From: Variovorax ginsengisoli
Lineage (GTDB): Bacteria > Pseudomonadota > Gammaproteobacteria > Burkholderiales > Burkholderiaceae_C
Length of the DNA stretch: 64,000 nucleotides
NCBI RefSeq assembly: GCF_030811835.1
Contig: NZ_JAUSRO010000016.1
Span: forward strand, 62,001-126,000
Direction of reading: 5' to 3'
Shown: in pieces, positions 45,972-56,727 of the stretch
Layout: the number at the start of each line of letters is the position of its first letter
Position numbering within the stretch: the first letter of the stretch is position 1
Notes under the pieces: generated by a model
The model's input: only the letters and a program-made list of their open reading frames with translations
Databases searched by the model: none
What the model was told of the DNA's origin: nothing
Made by a program: the position numbers and the translations under genes

Positions 45972-47015
45972 ATGCTCCCGATACCCGATACCGACACTTA
46001 CTTCGCGCTCCCGGAGCCTCTGCACTCGACCATGGTCCTCCTGGTGGACGACCAGTACATGGTGGGCGAGGCCATCCGGCGCGCGCTGATGTCCGAGCCG
46101 GACATTGCCTTTCACTTCTGCGCCGATCCGGCCCAGGCATTGGCGGTCGCCGTGCAGACCCGCCCGACCGTGATCCTCCAGGACCTGGTGCTACCGGGCG
46201 TCAATGGTCTGACGCTGGTCGAGGCCTACCGCGCGCATCCGGTGACGCGCGACATTCCGATCATCGTGCTCTCAACCAAGGAGGATGCGGCGATCAAGAG
46301 TGCGGCCTTCACCGCCGGTGCCAACGACTACCTGGTCAAGCTGCCCGAGACGATCGAGCTGATCGCGCGCATTCGCTACCACTCCCGCTCCTACCTGGCG
46401 ATGCTCCAGCGCGACGAGGCCTACCAGGCGCTGCGCAAGAGCCAGCAGCAGCTGCTCGAATCGAATCTGGAACTGCGCCGCCTGACCAATTCGGACGGCC
46501 TCACCGGCTTGGGCAACCGCCGCTACTTCGACGAATACCTGTCGGCCGAGTGGGAGCGCGGCCTGCGCGAAGGCCGCGAGGTGAGTGTGCTCATGGTCGA
46601 CGTCGATCACTTCAAGACCTTCAATGACGGCTATGGCCACGTGCCGGGCGACGAGGCGCTCAAGCAGGTGGCGCGCACGCTGCTGGCCAGTTGCGATCGG
46701 TCGTCGGGTCTGGCCGCGCGCTTTGGTGGCGAAGAGTTTTGCCTGGTGCTGCCGGGCACGCCACTCGGCGGCGGCCGGCTGATTGCCGAAAAGCTGCGCC
46801 GCGCGGTGGAGAGCCTGCAGATCCCGCACGAAGGCTCGCCCACGTCGCCGTGGCTGACGGTGAGCGTGGGCGTGAGCGCCGGCGTGCCTCACGCCTCGGG
46901 CATGTCCTCCAAGATCGTCGAATGCGCAGACGTCAACCTGTACGAAGCCAAGCGGCTCGGGCGCAACCGCGTGGTCGCCGGCGTGTTGACCTCACTGCCC
47001 CCGGACCCGCTCTGA
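45972..47015 (+). CDS. wspR: WspR diguanylate cyclase response regulator
   Basis: This 347-residue output enzyme makes cyclic di-GMP when phosphorylated by WspE. The start ATG at 45972 comes 1 bp after wspF. The receiver has Asp71 in VILQDLVLPG. A helical stalk (about 140-170) leads to the GGDEF domain, whose active site is GGEEF at 252-256 with DVDHFKTFND upstream. The usual inhibitory RxxD site, which should end five residues before GGEEF, reads R243-S-S-G246, so the aspartate is missing. This suggests weak product inhibition. Convergent with gabD, with 6 bp between the stops. Confidence 0.93.
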   Translation: MLPIPDTDTYFALPEPLHSTMVLLVDDQYMVGEAIRRALMSEPDIAFHFCADPAQALAVAVQTRPTVILQDLVLPGVNGLTLVEAYRAHPVTRDIPIIVLSTKEDAAIKSAAFTAGANDYLVKLPETIELIARIRYHSRSYLAMLQRDEAYQALRKSQQQLLESNLELRRLTNSDGLTGLGNRRYFDEYLSAEWERGLREGREVSVLMVDVDHFKTFNDGYGHVPGDEALKQVARTLLASCDRSSGLAARFGGEEFCLVLPGTPLGGGRLIAEKLRRAVESLQIPHEGSPTSPWLTVSVGVSAGVPHASGMSSKIVECADVNLYEAKRLGRNRVVAGVLTSLPPDPL

Positions 47016-47021
47016 GCGTTC

Positions 47022-48494
47022 CTACTTCTGGATGTCGCCCAGGCAGAGGTACTTGATCTCCACGTAATCCTCCATGCTGTGGTGCGAGCCCTCGCGGCCC
47101 AGGCCCGACTGCTTGACGCCGCCAAAGGGCACGTGCTCGGTGGCGATCACGCCTGCGTTGATGCCGACCATGCCGTATTCCAGTGCCTCCGCCACGCGGA
47201 AGATGCGACCCACGTCGCGGCTGTAGAAGTAGCTCGCCAGCCCGAATTCAGTGGCGTTGGCCGCGTCGATGGCTTCCTGCTCGGACTTGAAGCGGAACAC
47301 CGGCGCGAAGGGACCGAAGGTTTCTTCCCGTGCGCAGAGCATGTCCGGCGTGGCGTCCGCGATCAGCGTGGGTTCGAAGAACTGGCCCTGGAGCTTGTGG
47401 CCGCCCGCCATCAGCCGGCCGCCCTTGGCGAGGGCGTCGTCGACGTGGCGCTGTACCTTGGCCACGGCAGCATCCTCGATCAGCGGACCTTGCAGCACGC
47501 CGGCCTCGAAGCCATTGCCCACCTTCAGCGACTTGACCTTGGCTGCGAGCTTCTCGATGAAGACGTCGTACACGCCTTCCTGCACGTACAGCCGGTTGGC
47601 GCACACGCAGGTCTGCCCGGCGTTGCGGTACTTGCTGGCGATGGCGCCTTCGACAGCCGAGTCGATGTCGGCGTCGTCGAAGACCAGGAAGGGCGCGTTG
47701 CCACCCAGCTCCAGCGACAGCTTCTTGATGGTCGGCGCGCACTGGCGCATCAGGATGCGGCCCACTTCGGTGGAGCCGGTGAAGCTCAGGTGGCGCACCA
47801 CGTCGCTCTCGCAGAGTTCCTTGCCGATCTCGATGCTGTTGTCTGCGTCGGCGCTCAGCACGTTGAGCACGCCGGCTGGAATGCCCGCGCGCAGCGCCAG
47901 TTCGGCCACGGCCAACGCCGTCAGCGGCGTGAGTTCGGCTGGCTTGATGACCACCGTGCAGCCCGCAGCCAGCGCTGGCGCGACCTTGCGGGTGATCATC
48001 GCCAGCGGGAAGTTCCAGGGCGTGATGGCCGCGCACACGCCGATGGGCTGCTTCATCACGAGCAGGCGCCGGTTGTTGTCGAACTGCGGCAGCGTCTCGC
48101 CGTTCACGCGCTTGGCTTCTTCGGCGAACCACTCGATGAAGCTGGCCCCGTAGGCCACCTCGCCCTTGGCTTCCGCAAAGGGTTTGCCTTGCTCGGCCGT
48201 CATCAGACGGCCCAGGTCTTCCGTGTGGGCCATCAACAGGTCGAACCACTTGCGCAGCACGATGCTGCGCTCCTTGCCGGTCCGGGCGCGCCAGCCGATC
48301 AGCGCCCGTGCGGCTGCCGCGATGGCGGTGGCCGCATCGGCGCGCGTGAGGTTGGCCACATCGGCCAGCTTGAGGCCCGTGGCCGGGTCGTTCACGTCGA
48401 AGCGACCGGTGCCGGCGATCCACTGGCCGTCGATGAGCGCGTCGGTCTTGAGCAGGGTCGGGTCGTTCAGGAGTGCGAGGGGTGAGCTGTTCAT
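47022..48494 (-). CDS. gabD: succinate-semialdehyde dehydrogenase
   Basis: The protein has 490 residues from the ATG at 48494; the start choice is not supported by a clear Shine-Dalgarno. It is an aldehyde dehydrogenase of the GabD type, oxidising succinic semialdehyde to succinate. The motifs are TPWNFPLAMITRKVAPALAA, FTGSTEVGR, LSLELGGNAPFLVFDDADID (general base Glu) and NAGQTCVCANRLYV (catalytic Cys). The end of the GABA pathway is thus coded last in the operon, 29 bp after the permease. Confidence 0.93.
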   Translation of the reverse strand: MNSSPLALLNDPTLLKTDALIDGQWIAGTGRFDVNDPATGLKLADVANLTRADAATAIAAAARALIGWRARTGKERSIVLRKWFDLLMAHTEDLGRLMTAEQGKPFAEAKGEVAYGASFIEWFAEEAKRVNGETLPQFDNNRRLLVMKQPIGVCAAITPWNFPLAMITRKVAPALAAGCTVVIKPAELTPLTALAVAELALRAGIPAGVLNVLSADADNSIEIGKELCESDVVRHLSFTGSTEVGRILMRQCAPTIKKLSLELGGNAPFLVFDDADIDSAVEGAIASKYRNAGQTCVCANRLYVQEGVYDVFIEKLAAKVKSLKVGNGFEAGVLQGPLIEDAAVAKVQRHVDDALAKGGRLMAGGHKLQGQFFEPTLIADATPDMLCAREETFGPFAPVFRFKSEQEAIDAANATEFGLASYFYSRDVGRIFRVAEALEYGMVGINAGVIATEHVPFGGVKQSGLGREGSHHSMEDYVEIKYLCLGDIQK

Positions 48495-48523
48495 GGGAGG
48501 GAGGGAGGAAGGGATGGGTTCGT

Positions 48524-49342
48524 TCAACCGCGGCGCCCGCGCAGCCATTCGAGCGCGAGCAGCAGGGTGGTGGTGAAAAGAATCAGCAGCGTGGCGACGG
48601 CCGCAATGGTGGGCGAAATGTTCTCACGGATGCCAGTGAACATCTGGCGCGGCAGCGTGACCTGGTCGGGGCCGGCCAGGAACAGGGTGACGACCACCTC
48701 GTCGAACGAGGTCGCAAAGGCGAACAGCGCGCCCGAGATCACGCCCGGTGCGATCACCGGCAGCGTGATGCGCCGGAAGGTGTGAAAGGGCGTCTCTCCC
48801 AGGCTCAGCGAGGCGCGCACCAGGTTCTGGTTGAAGCCCGCCAGCGTGGCCAGCACGGTGGTCAACACGAAAGGGGCGCCCAATGCAGCATGCACGGTGA
48901 TCAGCCCGAGGTAGGTGTCGGCCAGCCCGAGCGGTGCGAAGTACAGGTAGGTGGCCACGCCCACCACCACGATCGGCACCACCATCGGCGAGATCAGCAC
49001 GCTCATCAGCAACCCCTTGAACGCGAAGTTCGTGCGCGACAGCCCGACCGCGGCCAGCGTGCCCAGCACCGTGGCGATGACAGTGGCCGCTGGCGCGATG
49101 ATGAAGCTGTTGCGCGCCGCACGCCCCCACTCGGGCGAATCGAACAGGTTGTGATACCAGCGCAGCGACCAGCCCGGCATCGGGTAGGCGAGGAAGGAGC
49201 TCGACGAGAACGACAGCGGAATGATCACCAGGATCGGCGCCAGCAGGAAGGCCAGCACCGCCACGCACAGGCCGCGCACCAGCCACCAGCCGAGCTTGTC
49301 GGCCAGCGTGAAATAGGCGGGGAATTCAGGAAACTTCAACAT
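48524..49342 (-). CDS. ABC transporter permease, PotC type
   Basis: The protein has 272 residues from the ATG at 49342 and six expected transmembrane spans, such as LVRGLCVAVLAFLLAPILVI and NISPTIAAVATLLILFTTTL. The EAA loop is seen as LVRASLSLGETPFHTFRRIT, LPVIAPGV. It is the second permease of a polyamine/GABA-type uptake system. It starts 29 bp after the first permease, in the operon from gabT to gabD. The true substrate, GABA or putrescine-like amines, is inferred from the neighbours. Confidence 0.9.
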   Translation of the reverse strand: MLKFPEFPAYFTLADKLGWWLVRGLCVAVLAFLLAPILVIIPLSFSSSSFLAYPMPGWSLRWYHNLFDSPEWGRAARNSFIIAPAATVIATVLGTLAAVGLSRTNFAFKGLLMSVLISPMVVPIVVVGVATYLYFAPLGLADTYLGLITVHAALGAPFVLTTVLATLAGFNQNLVRASLSLGETPFHTFRRITLPVIAPGVISGALFAFATSFDEVVVTLFLAGPDQVTLPRQMFTGIRENISPTIAAVATLLILFTTTLLLALEWLRGRRG

Positions 49343-49371
49343 GCTTGTCTTTCGTGGGCGGAGCGCGGCGG

Positions 49372-50628
49372 TCAACCCAGGCTCAGCTCGGCCTTGCCAA
49401 TGCGGCGGTAGACCGCATAGAGCGCCAGCGTGGCGGCCAGCAGCAGCGCACCGAGCGCGCAGGCCATGCCCCAGTTGACTTCGACGTTGGTGTAGCGCGC
49501 GATGTAGTAGCTCAGCATCTGGTCGTCGGCGCCGCCGAGCAGCGCGGGCGTCACGTAGTAGCCGATGGCCAGGATGAACACCAGCAGCGCACCGGCGCCG
49601 ATGCCCGGGTAGGTCTGCGGCACGTACACGCGGAAAAAGGCCGCCAGCGGCGAGCTGCCCAGCGACACGGCCGCGCGCAAGTAGGTGGGCGGCACGCTCT
49701 TCATCACGCTGTACAGCGGCAGGATCATGAAGGGCAGCAGGATGTGGACCATCGAGATGATCACGCCCGTGCGGTTGAACAGCAGCGCGAGCGGCGTGTC
49801 GATGAGGCCGATGCCCATCAGGCCCCGGTTGACCAGGCCCTCGGACTGCAGCAGCACGATCCAGGCGGCCACGCGTACCAGGATCGAGGTCCAGAACGGC
49901 ACCAGCACGAGGATCATCAGGATGTTGGCGCGGCGCGCGGGCAGGGTCGACAGCCACCAGGCCAGCGGGTAGGCCAGCAGCAGGCAGAACAAGGTGACCA
50001 CCGCGCTGATCTGGAAGGTGCGCAGCAGGATGCCGCCAAAGGCACGCTGGTCTTCGGGCATGCGCTCGACGCTGCCCGTGGCGTCGCGCTTCAAGTCGAC
50101 GGACGCCAGCAGATAGTCGGGCGTCCAGCGCGAGCCGTTCTTGGCGATCGCCTGCCAGAACGGCGCTTCGCCCCATCGCGCATCGAGTTCGAGCATGCGG
50201 GCCTTCACCTCGTCGGGCGTGCCCGCGATGGGCAGGGCGCGGAAGGTGCCCATCACCAGCGACCGGGCGCCGGCGATCTCGGTGTTGAGGCGGCGTGCCA
50301 GGGCACCTGCGTCGGAGCTGTCGGGCAGCTGGCCGAGGTCGGCCGCGACCGCCGCGTAGGCGTCAGCAGGTGGCGTTCCGGTGCGGTTCCAGCCGTCGAG
50401 CGCACGCACGGTGCGCGGCAACGCGTTGGCGACCTCGGGGTTCTCGACCGCGCGCTGCAGCAGCGCGACGATCGGCACTACCAGCGTGAGCAGCAGGAAC
50501 ACCAGCAGTGGCAGGGTCAGCGAGAAGGCGCGCCACTTGCGGCGCAACTCCGCACGTGCGAGCGCGCGCCGGAGTTCGCCCGGCGGCGCCTCGGCCGTGA
50601 GGGGGGTGACGAGGGTCGCCGTGCGCAT
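49372..50628 (-). CDS. ABC transporter permease, PotB type
   Basis: The 418-residue membrane protein is longer than a typical PotB because of a hydrophilic region between the first helix (LTLPLLVFLLLTLVVPIVAL) and the second part, about residues 65-210. Long insertions of this kind occur in PotB relatives. The EAA loop reads YLRAAVSLGSSPLAAFFRVY, VPQTYPG. It starts 9 bp after the substrate-binding protein gene and precedes the PotC-type permease. Confidence 0.9.
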   Translation of the reverse strand: MRTATLVTPLTAEAPPGELRRALARAELRRKWRAFSLTLPLLVFLLLTLVVPIVALLQRAVENPEVANALPRTVRALDGWNRTGTPPADAYAAVAADLGQLPDSSDAGALARRLNTEIAGARSLVMGTFRALPIAGTPDEVKARMLELDARWGEAPFWQAIAKNGSRWTPDYLLASVDLKRDATGSVERMPEDQRAFGGILLRTFQISAVVTLFCLLLAYPLAWWLSTLPARRANILMILVLVPFWTSILVRVAAWIVLLQSEGLVNRGLMGIGLIDTPLALLFNRTGVIISMVHILLPFMILPLYSVMKSVPPTYLRAAVSLGSSPLAAFFRVYVPQTYPGIGAGALLVFILAIGYYVTPALLGGADDQMLSYYIARYTNVEVNWGMACALGALLLAATLALYAVYRRIGKAELSLG

Positions 50629-50637
50629 GGCGGTGGC

Positions 50638-51666
50638 TTACTGCGTGGCCCAGGCCGCGAAGCGCTTCTCCAGCGCCTCGCCCTGGTCGGCCCAGAAGGT
50701 GACGCTGAACTGCAGTGCTTCCTTGGCGTTGGCCGCCGACGTCGGCAGGTCGGCCAGCACCTTCTTGTCGAGCGCGGCGAGCGCCTTGGTGTTGGTTGGG
50801 CCGTAAGCGATGTTCTGCGCGTACACGGCCTGGTTCTCGGGTTTCATCGCGAACTGGATGAACTTCAGAGAAGCTTCCTTGTTGGGCGCGCCCTTGGGAA
50901 TCACCCAGTAGTCCAGGTCGTAGATGCCGCCTGGCCAGTAGATCTTCAGGTCGCGGCCTTCGCGATTGGCCGCGTCGATGCGGCCGTTGAACACGGTGGT
51001 CAGCACCACGTCGCCGGCCACCAGGAACTGCGGCGGCTGCGCGCCGGCCTCCCACCACTGGATGTTGGGCTTGAGCTCGGTGAGCTTCTTGAAGGCGCGC
51101 TCGGCACCGTCCTTGGTGGCCAGCACCTTGTAGACGTCGGCCGGCTTCACGCCGTCGGCCATCAGGGCGAATTCGAGGTTGTAGCGCGCGCCCTTGCGCA
51201 TGCCGCGCTTGCCGGGGATCTTCTTCACGTCCCAGAAGTCGGCCCAACTGGTGGGCGCGGTCTTGAGCTTGTCGCCGTTGTAGGCCATCACGGTCGACCA
51301 TACGAACACGCCCACGCCGCATTCGGTGACGGCGGACGGTAGGAAGTCGGCCTTGTTGCCGATCTTCGAATAGTCGAGCTTCTCGAACAGGCCCTCGTCG
51401 CAGCCGCGCGCCACATCGGGCGATTCGACCTCCACCACGTCCCAGGTGACCTTCTTGGTCTCGACCATGGCCTTGATCTTGGCCTGCTCACCGTTGTATT
51501 CGACGGGCACGACCTGCGTGCCGGTCTTGGCATAGGGCTCGTAGTAGGCCTTCTTCTGCGCGTTCGCGTTGGCGCCACCGAAGTTGACGACGGTGATCTG
51601 CTGCTGGGCGAGCGCCGGCAGCGCGAAGGCGGCTGCGACGGTGCAAGCGAGAAGTGTCTTTTTCAT
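50638..51666 (-). CDS. ABC transporter substrate-binding protein, PotD type
   Basis: The protein has 342 residues from the ATG at 51666, with an SD-like GAGGA upstream. A signal peptide (MKKTLLACTVAAAFALPALA) is followed by QQITVVNFGGANANAQKKAY. Motifs fit periplasmic polyamine/GABA binding proteins: WDVVEVESPDVARGCDEGLF, GVGVFVWSTVMAYNGDKL, and a C-terminal FIQFAMKPENQAVYAQNIAY. It delivers the amine to the two permeases. Position in the gab operon suggests a GABA-related substrate. Confidence 0.9.
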   Translation of the reverse strand: MKKTLLACTVAAAFALPALAQQQITVVNFGGANANAQKKAYYEPYAKTGTQVVPVEYNGEQAKIKAMVETKKVTWDVVEVESPDVARGCDEGLFEKLDYSKIGNKADFLPSAVTECGVGVFVWSTVMAYNGDKLKTAPTSWADFWDVKKIPGKRGMRKGARYNLEFALMADGVKPADVYKVLATKDGAERAFKKLTELKPNIQWWEAGAQPPQFLVAGDVVLTTVFNGRIDAANREGRDLKIYWPGGIYDLDYWVIPKGAPNKEASLKFIQFAMKPENQAVYAQNIAYGPTNTKALAALDKKVLADLPTSAANAKEALQFSVTFWADQGEALEKRFAAWATQ

Positions 51667-51737
51667 GGCGGGGAAATCCTCAGGAGTTGGCTGGCAAAAA
51701 AACAGAAAGAGAAAAGCGGGGGCGTTGGACCACGCGG

Positions 51738-52832
<1,095 letters not shown>

Positions 52833-52860
52833 TGGAAGAGGTGCTCAACAGTAGGTGCGC

Positions 52861-54153
52861 TCAGCGCAGGGCGGCAAAGCTGGCTGCCAGGATCGACAGG
52901 CCTTCGTCCACTAGCAAGTCAGAGGCCGTCAGCGGCACCAGCACGCGGATCACGTTGCCGTAGGTGCCGCACGACAGCAGGATCAGGCCTCGGCGGGCGG
53001 CCTCGGCCACCACGTTGCGGGTGAGCGCGGCGTCGGGCCTGGCGAGGTCACCGCCTTCGAACAGTTCGATGGCCACCATCGCGCCCAGTCCGCGCACGTC
53101 GCCGATGGCGGGCTCGCTGGCTGCGATACCGCGCAGCCCGGCCGTCAGGCGCTCGCCCAGCGTGCGGCTGCGCGCGAGCAATTGCTCGGCTTCGAAGACC
53201 TCGAGCACGGCGAGCGCTGCAGCGCAGCCGATCGGGCTGCCGGCATAGGTGCCGCCCAGGCCACCGGGGGCGGGTGCGTCCATGACTTCGGCGCGGCCGA
53301 CCAGCCCGGAAATCGGGAACCCGCCGGCCATCGACTTGGCGGTGGTGATCAGGTCGGGCGCCACTGGCCATTGCTCGCAGGCGAACCAGGTGCCGGTGCG
53401 GCCGGCGCCGGTCTGCACCTCGTCGGCAATCAGCAGGATGCCGTAGCGGTCGGCCAGCGCGCGCAGGCCTGCGACGAAATCGTGCGGTGCCACATAGAAG
53501 CCGCCTTCGCCCTGGACGGGTTCGAGGATGAAGGCCGCCACGCGCTCGGGCTCGATGTCGTTCTTGAACAGCAGCTCGACCGAATGCAGCGCGTCGTCCA
53601 CGCTCACGCCGTGCAGCGCGTTCGGGTAGAGCGCATGGAACACCTCGCCCGGGAACGGGCCGAAGCCGAGTTTGTACGGCGCGACCTTGCCGGTCAGGCC
53701 CAGCGTCATCATGGTGCGGCCGTGGTAGCCGCCGGTGAAGGCGATCACGCCGGGCCGCCGGGTGTAGGCGCGCGCCACCTTGACGGCGTTTTCCACCGCC
53801 TCGGCGCCGGTGCTCAGGAAGATCGACTTCTTGGTGAAATTGCCCGGTGCCAGCGCGTTCAGGCGTTCGGCCAGCTCGACATAGGGCTCGTAGGCCAGCA
53901 CCTGGAAGCAGGTGTGCGAGTACAGGTCGACCTGCGCCTTGACCGCCGCGCTGATCTGCGGGTGGCAGTGGCCGGTGTTGAGCACGGCAATGCCGCCGGC
54001 AAAGTCGACATAGCGGCGGCCTTCGACGTCCCAGACTTCGGCGTTGCTGGCGCGGCTGACGAAGATTTCATGGGTCTGGCCGACGCCGCGGGCAACCGCG
54101 GCATGGCGCCGGGCCATGAGGGCCGCATTGCTGAGATGGGGTTCGCGCTGCAT
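52861..54153 (-). CDS. gabT: 4-aminobutyrate aminotransferase
   Basis: The 430-residue PLP enzyme moves the amino group of GABA to 2-oxoglutarate, giving succinic semialdehyde. Motifs: FAGGIAVLNTGHCHPQISAA, IAFTGGYHGRTMMTLGLTGK, LIADEVQTGAGRTGTWFACE, and the PLP lysine in TTAKSMAGGFPISGLVGRAE. It is the first gene of the gabT-potADBC-gabD operon. It is divergent from the GabR-like regulator. Confidence 0.93.
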   Translation of the reverse strand: MQREPHLSNAALMARRHAAVARGVGQTHEIFVSRASNAEVWDVEGRRYVDFAGGIAVLNTGHCHPQISAAVKAQVDLYSHTCFQVLAYEPYVELAERLNALAPGNFTKKSIFLSTGAEAVENAVKVARAYTRRPGVIAFTGGYHGRTMMTLGLTGKVAPYKLGFGPFPGEVFHALYPNALHGVSVDDALHSVELLFKNDIEPERVAAFILEPVQGEGGFYVAPHDFVAGLRALADRYGILLIADEVQTGAGRTGTWFACEQWPVAPDLITTAKSMAGGFPISGLVGRAEVMDAPAPGGLGGTYAGSPIGCAAALAVLEVFEAEQLLARSRTLGERLTAGLRGIAASEPAIGDVRGLGAMVAIELFEGGDLARPDAALTRNVVAEAARRGLILLSCGTYGNVIRVLVPLTASDLLVDEGLSILAASFAALR

Positions 54154-54329
54154 GGGTACAACCTGTGCTTGTGGAGGAATGGGACAACTTTAGGTTTTGC
54201 CCGGCAGCGCCGCCATGTACACCCGCAGCGATGCTTTTGTGGACTGTGCTGGTCTTGTATCCTGTACATACTTTCCTCAATCTGGTGCATTTCTGCGCAT
54301 CGGGCCTTTCTTATCTGGCCTCTTCTTTC
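54154..54329. promoter_or_regulatory. gabT/regulator divergent promoter region with TGTACA repeats
   Basis: The 176-bp gap has two TGTACA copies at 54216-54221 and 54263-54268, 47 bp apart (start to start), nearly five helical turns. MocR/GabR-type proteins usually bind direct repeats between divergent genes. The link to these copies is a guess. Confidence 0.4.
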
Positions 54330-55751
54330 ATGCTGATTCTTCGCCCCGACCTCCCCACGCCGCTCGTCAGCCAGATCGTGGAAGGTTTGCGCGGATTGAT
54401 CGGCACCCAGAAGCTGCGCGCCGAGACCAAGCTGCCCTCGATCCGCGCCTTTGCGGCGGCGCATGGCGTGAGCGTGTTCACCGTGGTGGAGGCCTACGAC
54501 CGGCTCGTGGCGCAGGGGCTGCTGGTGTCGCGCGCCAATGCGGGCTTTTTCGTCAAGCGGCGCAGCGAGGAGGGCGGCGGCCCGGCGATGGCGCCGCGGG
54601 CCGACCCGCGCTTCGATGCACGCTGGTACCTGCAGCAGATCTTCGAGAACCGCAACCTGCCGCTCAAGCCGGGCTGCGGCTGGCTGCCGCATGACTGGCT
54701 GTTCGAGGACGGCATGCGCCGCAGCCTGCGCCATCTGGCCTCCGAAGGCACCGACATCGGCGGCTACGGGCTGCCCTTCGGGCACATGGCGCTGCGCATG
54801 GCGGTGGCCGAATCGCTCTCGGAGCACCAGATCGTCGTCGATGCGGCCCAGGTGCTGCTCACTCAGGGGTCGAGCCAAGCGCTCGATCTGGTGGCGCGCC
54901 GCCTGCTCAAGCCCGGCGACGCCGTGCTGGTGGACGACCCGGGCTACCCCAACCTGATGTTCATGCTGCGATTCCTGGGCGTCGAACTCATCGGCGTGCC
55001 ACGTACCCCTCAGGGCTACGACCTGCCGGCGCTGGAGGCGCTGCTCGCCGTGCACCGGCCAAAAGCCTTTTTCACGCAGCCGCGCCTGCAGAGCCCGACC
55101 TGCTCGATGGCGTCGATGCCCCAATTGGTGCGCCTGCTGCAATTGGCGCAGGCGCACGATTTCGTGCTGGTGGAAAACGACATCTACGCCGACATGGACG
55201 CCTCCATGCGGCCGTCGCTCGCCAGCCTGGCGCAGTTGCGCCAGGTGGTCTACGTCGGCAGCTTTTCGAAAACCATCTCGCCCAACATCCGCGTGGGTTA
55301 CGTCGTCGCGCAGCCCGAACTGCTGGCCGACCTGGCCCAGCTGAAGATGGTGTCGGGCCTGACCTCGTCGGACATCACCGAGCGGCTGGCCTTCAGCGTG
55401 GTCACCGACGGCCGCTGGCGCAAGCATCTCAAGGGGCTGCGCGAGCGGCTGGCGCAGGCGCATGGCCAGGTGGCACGCCGCCTCGACAGCCTGGGCTTCG
55501 AGCTGTTCGTCGAATCCGCGGCCGGCATGTACCTGTGGGCGCGACACCCCGACATCAGCGACGGCGCCGAGCTGTCCAAGCGCGCGGCAGGCGAGGGCAT
55601 CATGCTCGGGCCGGGGCAACTGTTTCTGGTGCATCCGCGGCCCACCGGATGGCTGCGCTTCAACGTGGCGTTCTGCGAGGACGAACGGCTCTGGCGCTTT
55701 CTGGAGCGCAGCATTGCACAGCAGGGTGTGGAGTTGGCGCCCGAAGCCTGA
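54330..55751 (+). CDS. GabR/MocR-type transcription regulator
   Basis: The protein has 473 residues from the ATG at 54330; the frame upstream is unlike the family. A GntR winged helix (SQIVEGLRGLIGTQKLRAET, KLPSIRAFAAAHGVSVFTVV) is fused to an aminotransferase-like domain. The PLP lysine lies in VGSFSKTISPNIRVGYVV, and DDPGYPNLMFMLRFLGV is upstream. GabR of Bacillus activates gabT and gabD in response to GABA plus PLP; divergence from gabT here fits that role. The regulated target is inferred from position. Confidence 0.88.
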   Translation: MLILRPDLPTPLVSQIVEGLRGLIGTQKLRAETKLPSIRAFAAAHGVSVFTVVEAYDRLVAQGLLVSRANAGFFVKRRSEEGGGPAMAPRADPRFDARWYLQQIFENRNLPLKPGCGWLPHDWLFEDGMRRSLRHLASEGTDIGGYGLPFGHMALRMAVAESLSEHQIVVDAAQVLLTQGSSQALDLVARRLLKPGDAVLVDDPGYPNLMFMLRFLGVELIGVPRTPQGYDLPALEALLAVHRPKAFFTQPRLQSPTCSMASMPQLVRLLQLAQAHDFVLVENDIYADMDASMRPSLASLAQLRQVVYVGSFSKTISPNIRVGYVVAQPELLADLAQLKMVSGLTSSDITERLAFSVVTDGRWRKHLKGLRERLAQAHGQVARRLDSLGFELFVESAAGMYLWARHPDISDGAELSKRAAGEGIMLGPGQLFLVHPRPTGWLRFNVAFCEDERLWRFLERSIAQQGVELAPEA

Positions 55752-55761
55752 TCGCCGCGCG

Positions 55762-56727
55762 TCAGCGGCCCGATGCCGCCAGCGTCTGCTTGCGCCAGGC
55801 GCGTGGCGATTGGCCGTAGCGGTCCTTGAAGGCGCGGCTGAAGTGCGCCGCGTCGTTGAAGCCCCAGTCAAACGCGATTTCCGACACGGAGGCCTTGGCG
55901 CGACGTGGGTCGAGCAATTCCCGCTCGCACGCTTGCAATCGGCATGACCACAGGTACTGCGCCGGCGACTGCGATTCGGTGGCGAACAGGCGATGCAGGT
56001 GGCTGGACGACAGACCCATTTCGGCGGCCACGCCTTCAATCGTCAGCGTGGGATCGCGCTTGCGCTCGTCAATGCAGCGTTTGATGCGGGCCAGGTGGTA
56101 GGCCTGCAGCGACGAATGATCGCGGGCCGGGTCGCTCGACAGGGATTGCAGGCCACCCACCAGCACGTTCACCAGGCCGCTGACCATGGACGCGGCCGTC
56201 GCTGGTGGCAGGTCTTCGGCTTCCTCCTTCAAGGCGCGCACCATGCTGCCCATCAGGCGGCCCGCGCCGGACTGGCCTGAAATGGTGGTGGCCGTGAGCT
56301 GGTCGCAGCCCGAGACCAGCGAGCGCAGGCGGCTGCCATTGAGCTTGAGCACGATCTCTTCGAAGGCTTCGCCGAAACGCAGGGTGTAGGGGCGTGCCGT
56401 GTCGTAGATGGCGAAGTCGCCCGGCACCATGGCCGCATCGCGCCCGTCCTGCGAGACCATCCCCCGGCCCTTCGTCTGGAGGCTGACGATGATGAAGTCG
56501 TTCTCGGCGCGCGAGATCATGCGGCGCGTTCGCATCACGCGTTGCGGCTGAGAGTCCACCACCGACAGATCGAGGCCCGGCAACGCGTGATTGACGATGG
56601 AGCCGCCGAATCCGTCGCCCGGCCCCGCCTCGCATTCAAGGTCGACGTAGGTCGAACAGATGCCGTCGACCCAATAGCCCAGCCGGTCGCGCGGGGCCAC
56701 AACGTCGGTCGTCAGGGTCTGGCTCAT
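55762..56727 (-). CDS. AraC-family transcription regulator
   Basis: The protein has 321 residues from the ATG at 56727 (SD-like GGGAAG). The N-terminal half is an AraC-binding-2 type sensor (SRAENDFIIVSLQTKGRGMV, VPGDFAIYDTARPYTLRFGE). The C-terminal HTH pair reads IEGVAAEMGLSSSHLHRLFA and VSEIAFDWGFNDAAHFSRAF. It is divergent from the nitrilase gene and is the likely regulator of it; the inducer is unknown. Confidence 0.9.
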   Translation of the reverse strand: MSQTLTTDVVAPRDRLGYWVDGICSTYVDLECEAGPGDGFGGSIVNHALPGLDLSVVDSQPQRVMRTRRMISRAENDFIIVSLQTKGRGMVSQDGRDAAMVPGDFAIYDTARPYTLRFGEAFEEIVLKLNGSRLRSLVSGCDQLTATTISGQSGAGRLMGSMVRALKEEAEDLPPATAASMVSGLVNVLVGGLQSLSSDPARDHSSLQAYHLARIKRCIDERKRDPTLTIEGVAAEMGLSSSHLHRLFATESQSPAQYLWSCRLQACERELLDPRRAKASVSEIAFDWGFNDAAHFSRAFKDRYGQSPRAWRKQTLAASGR

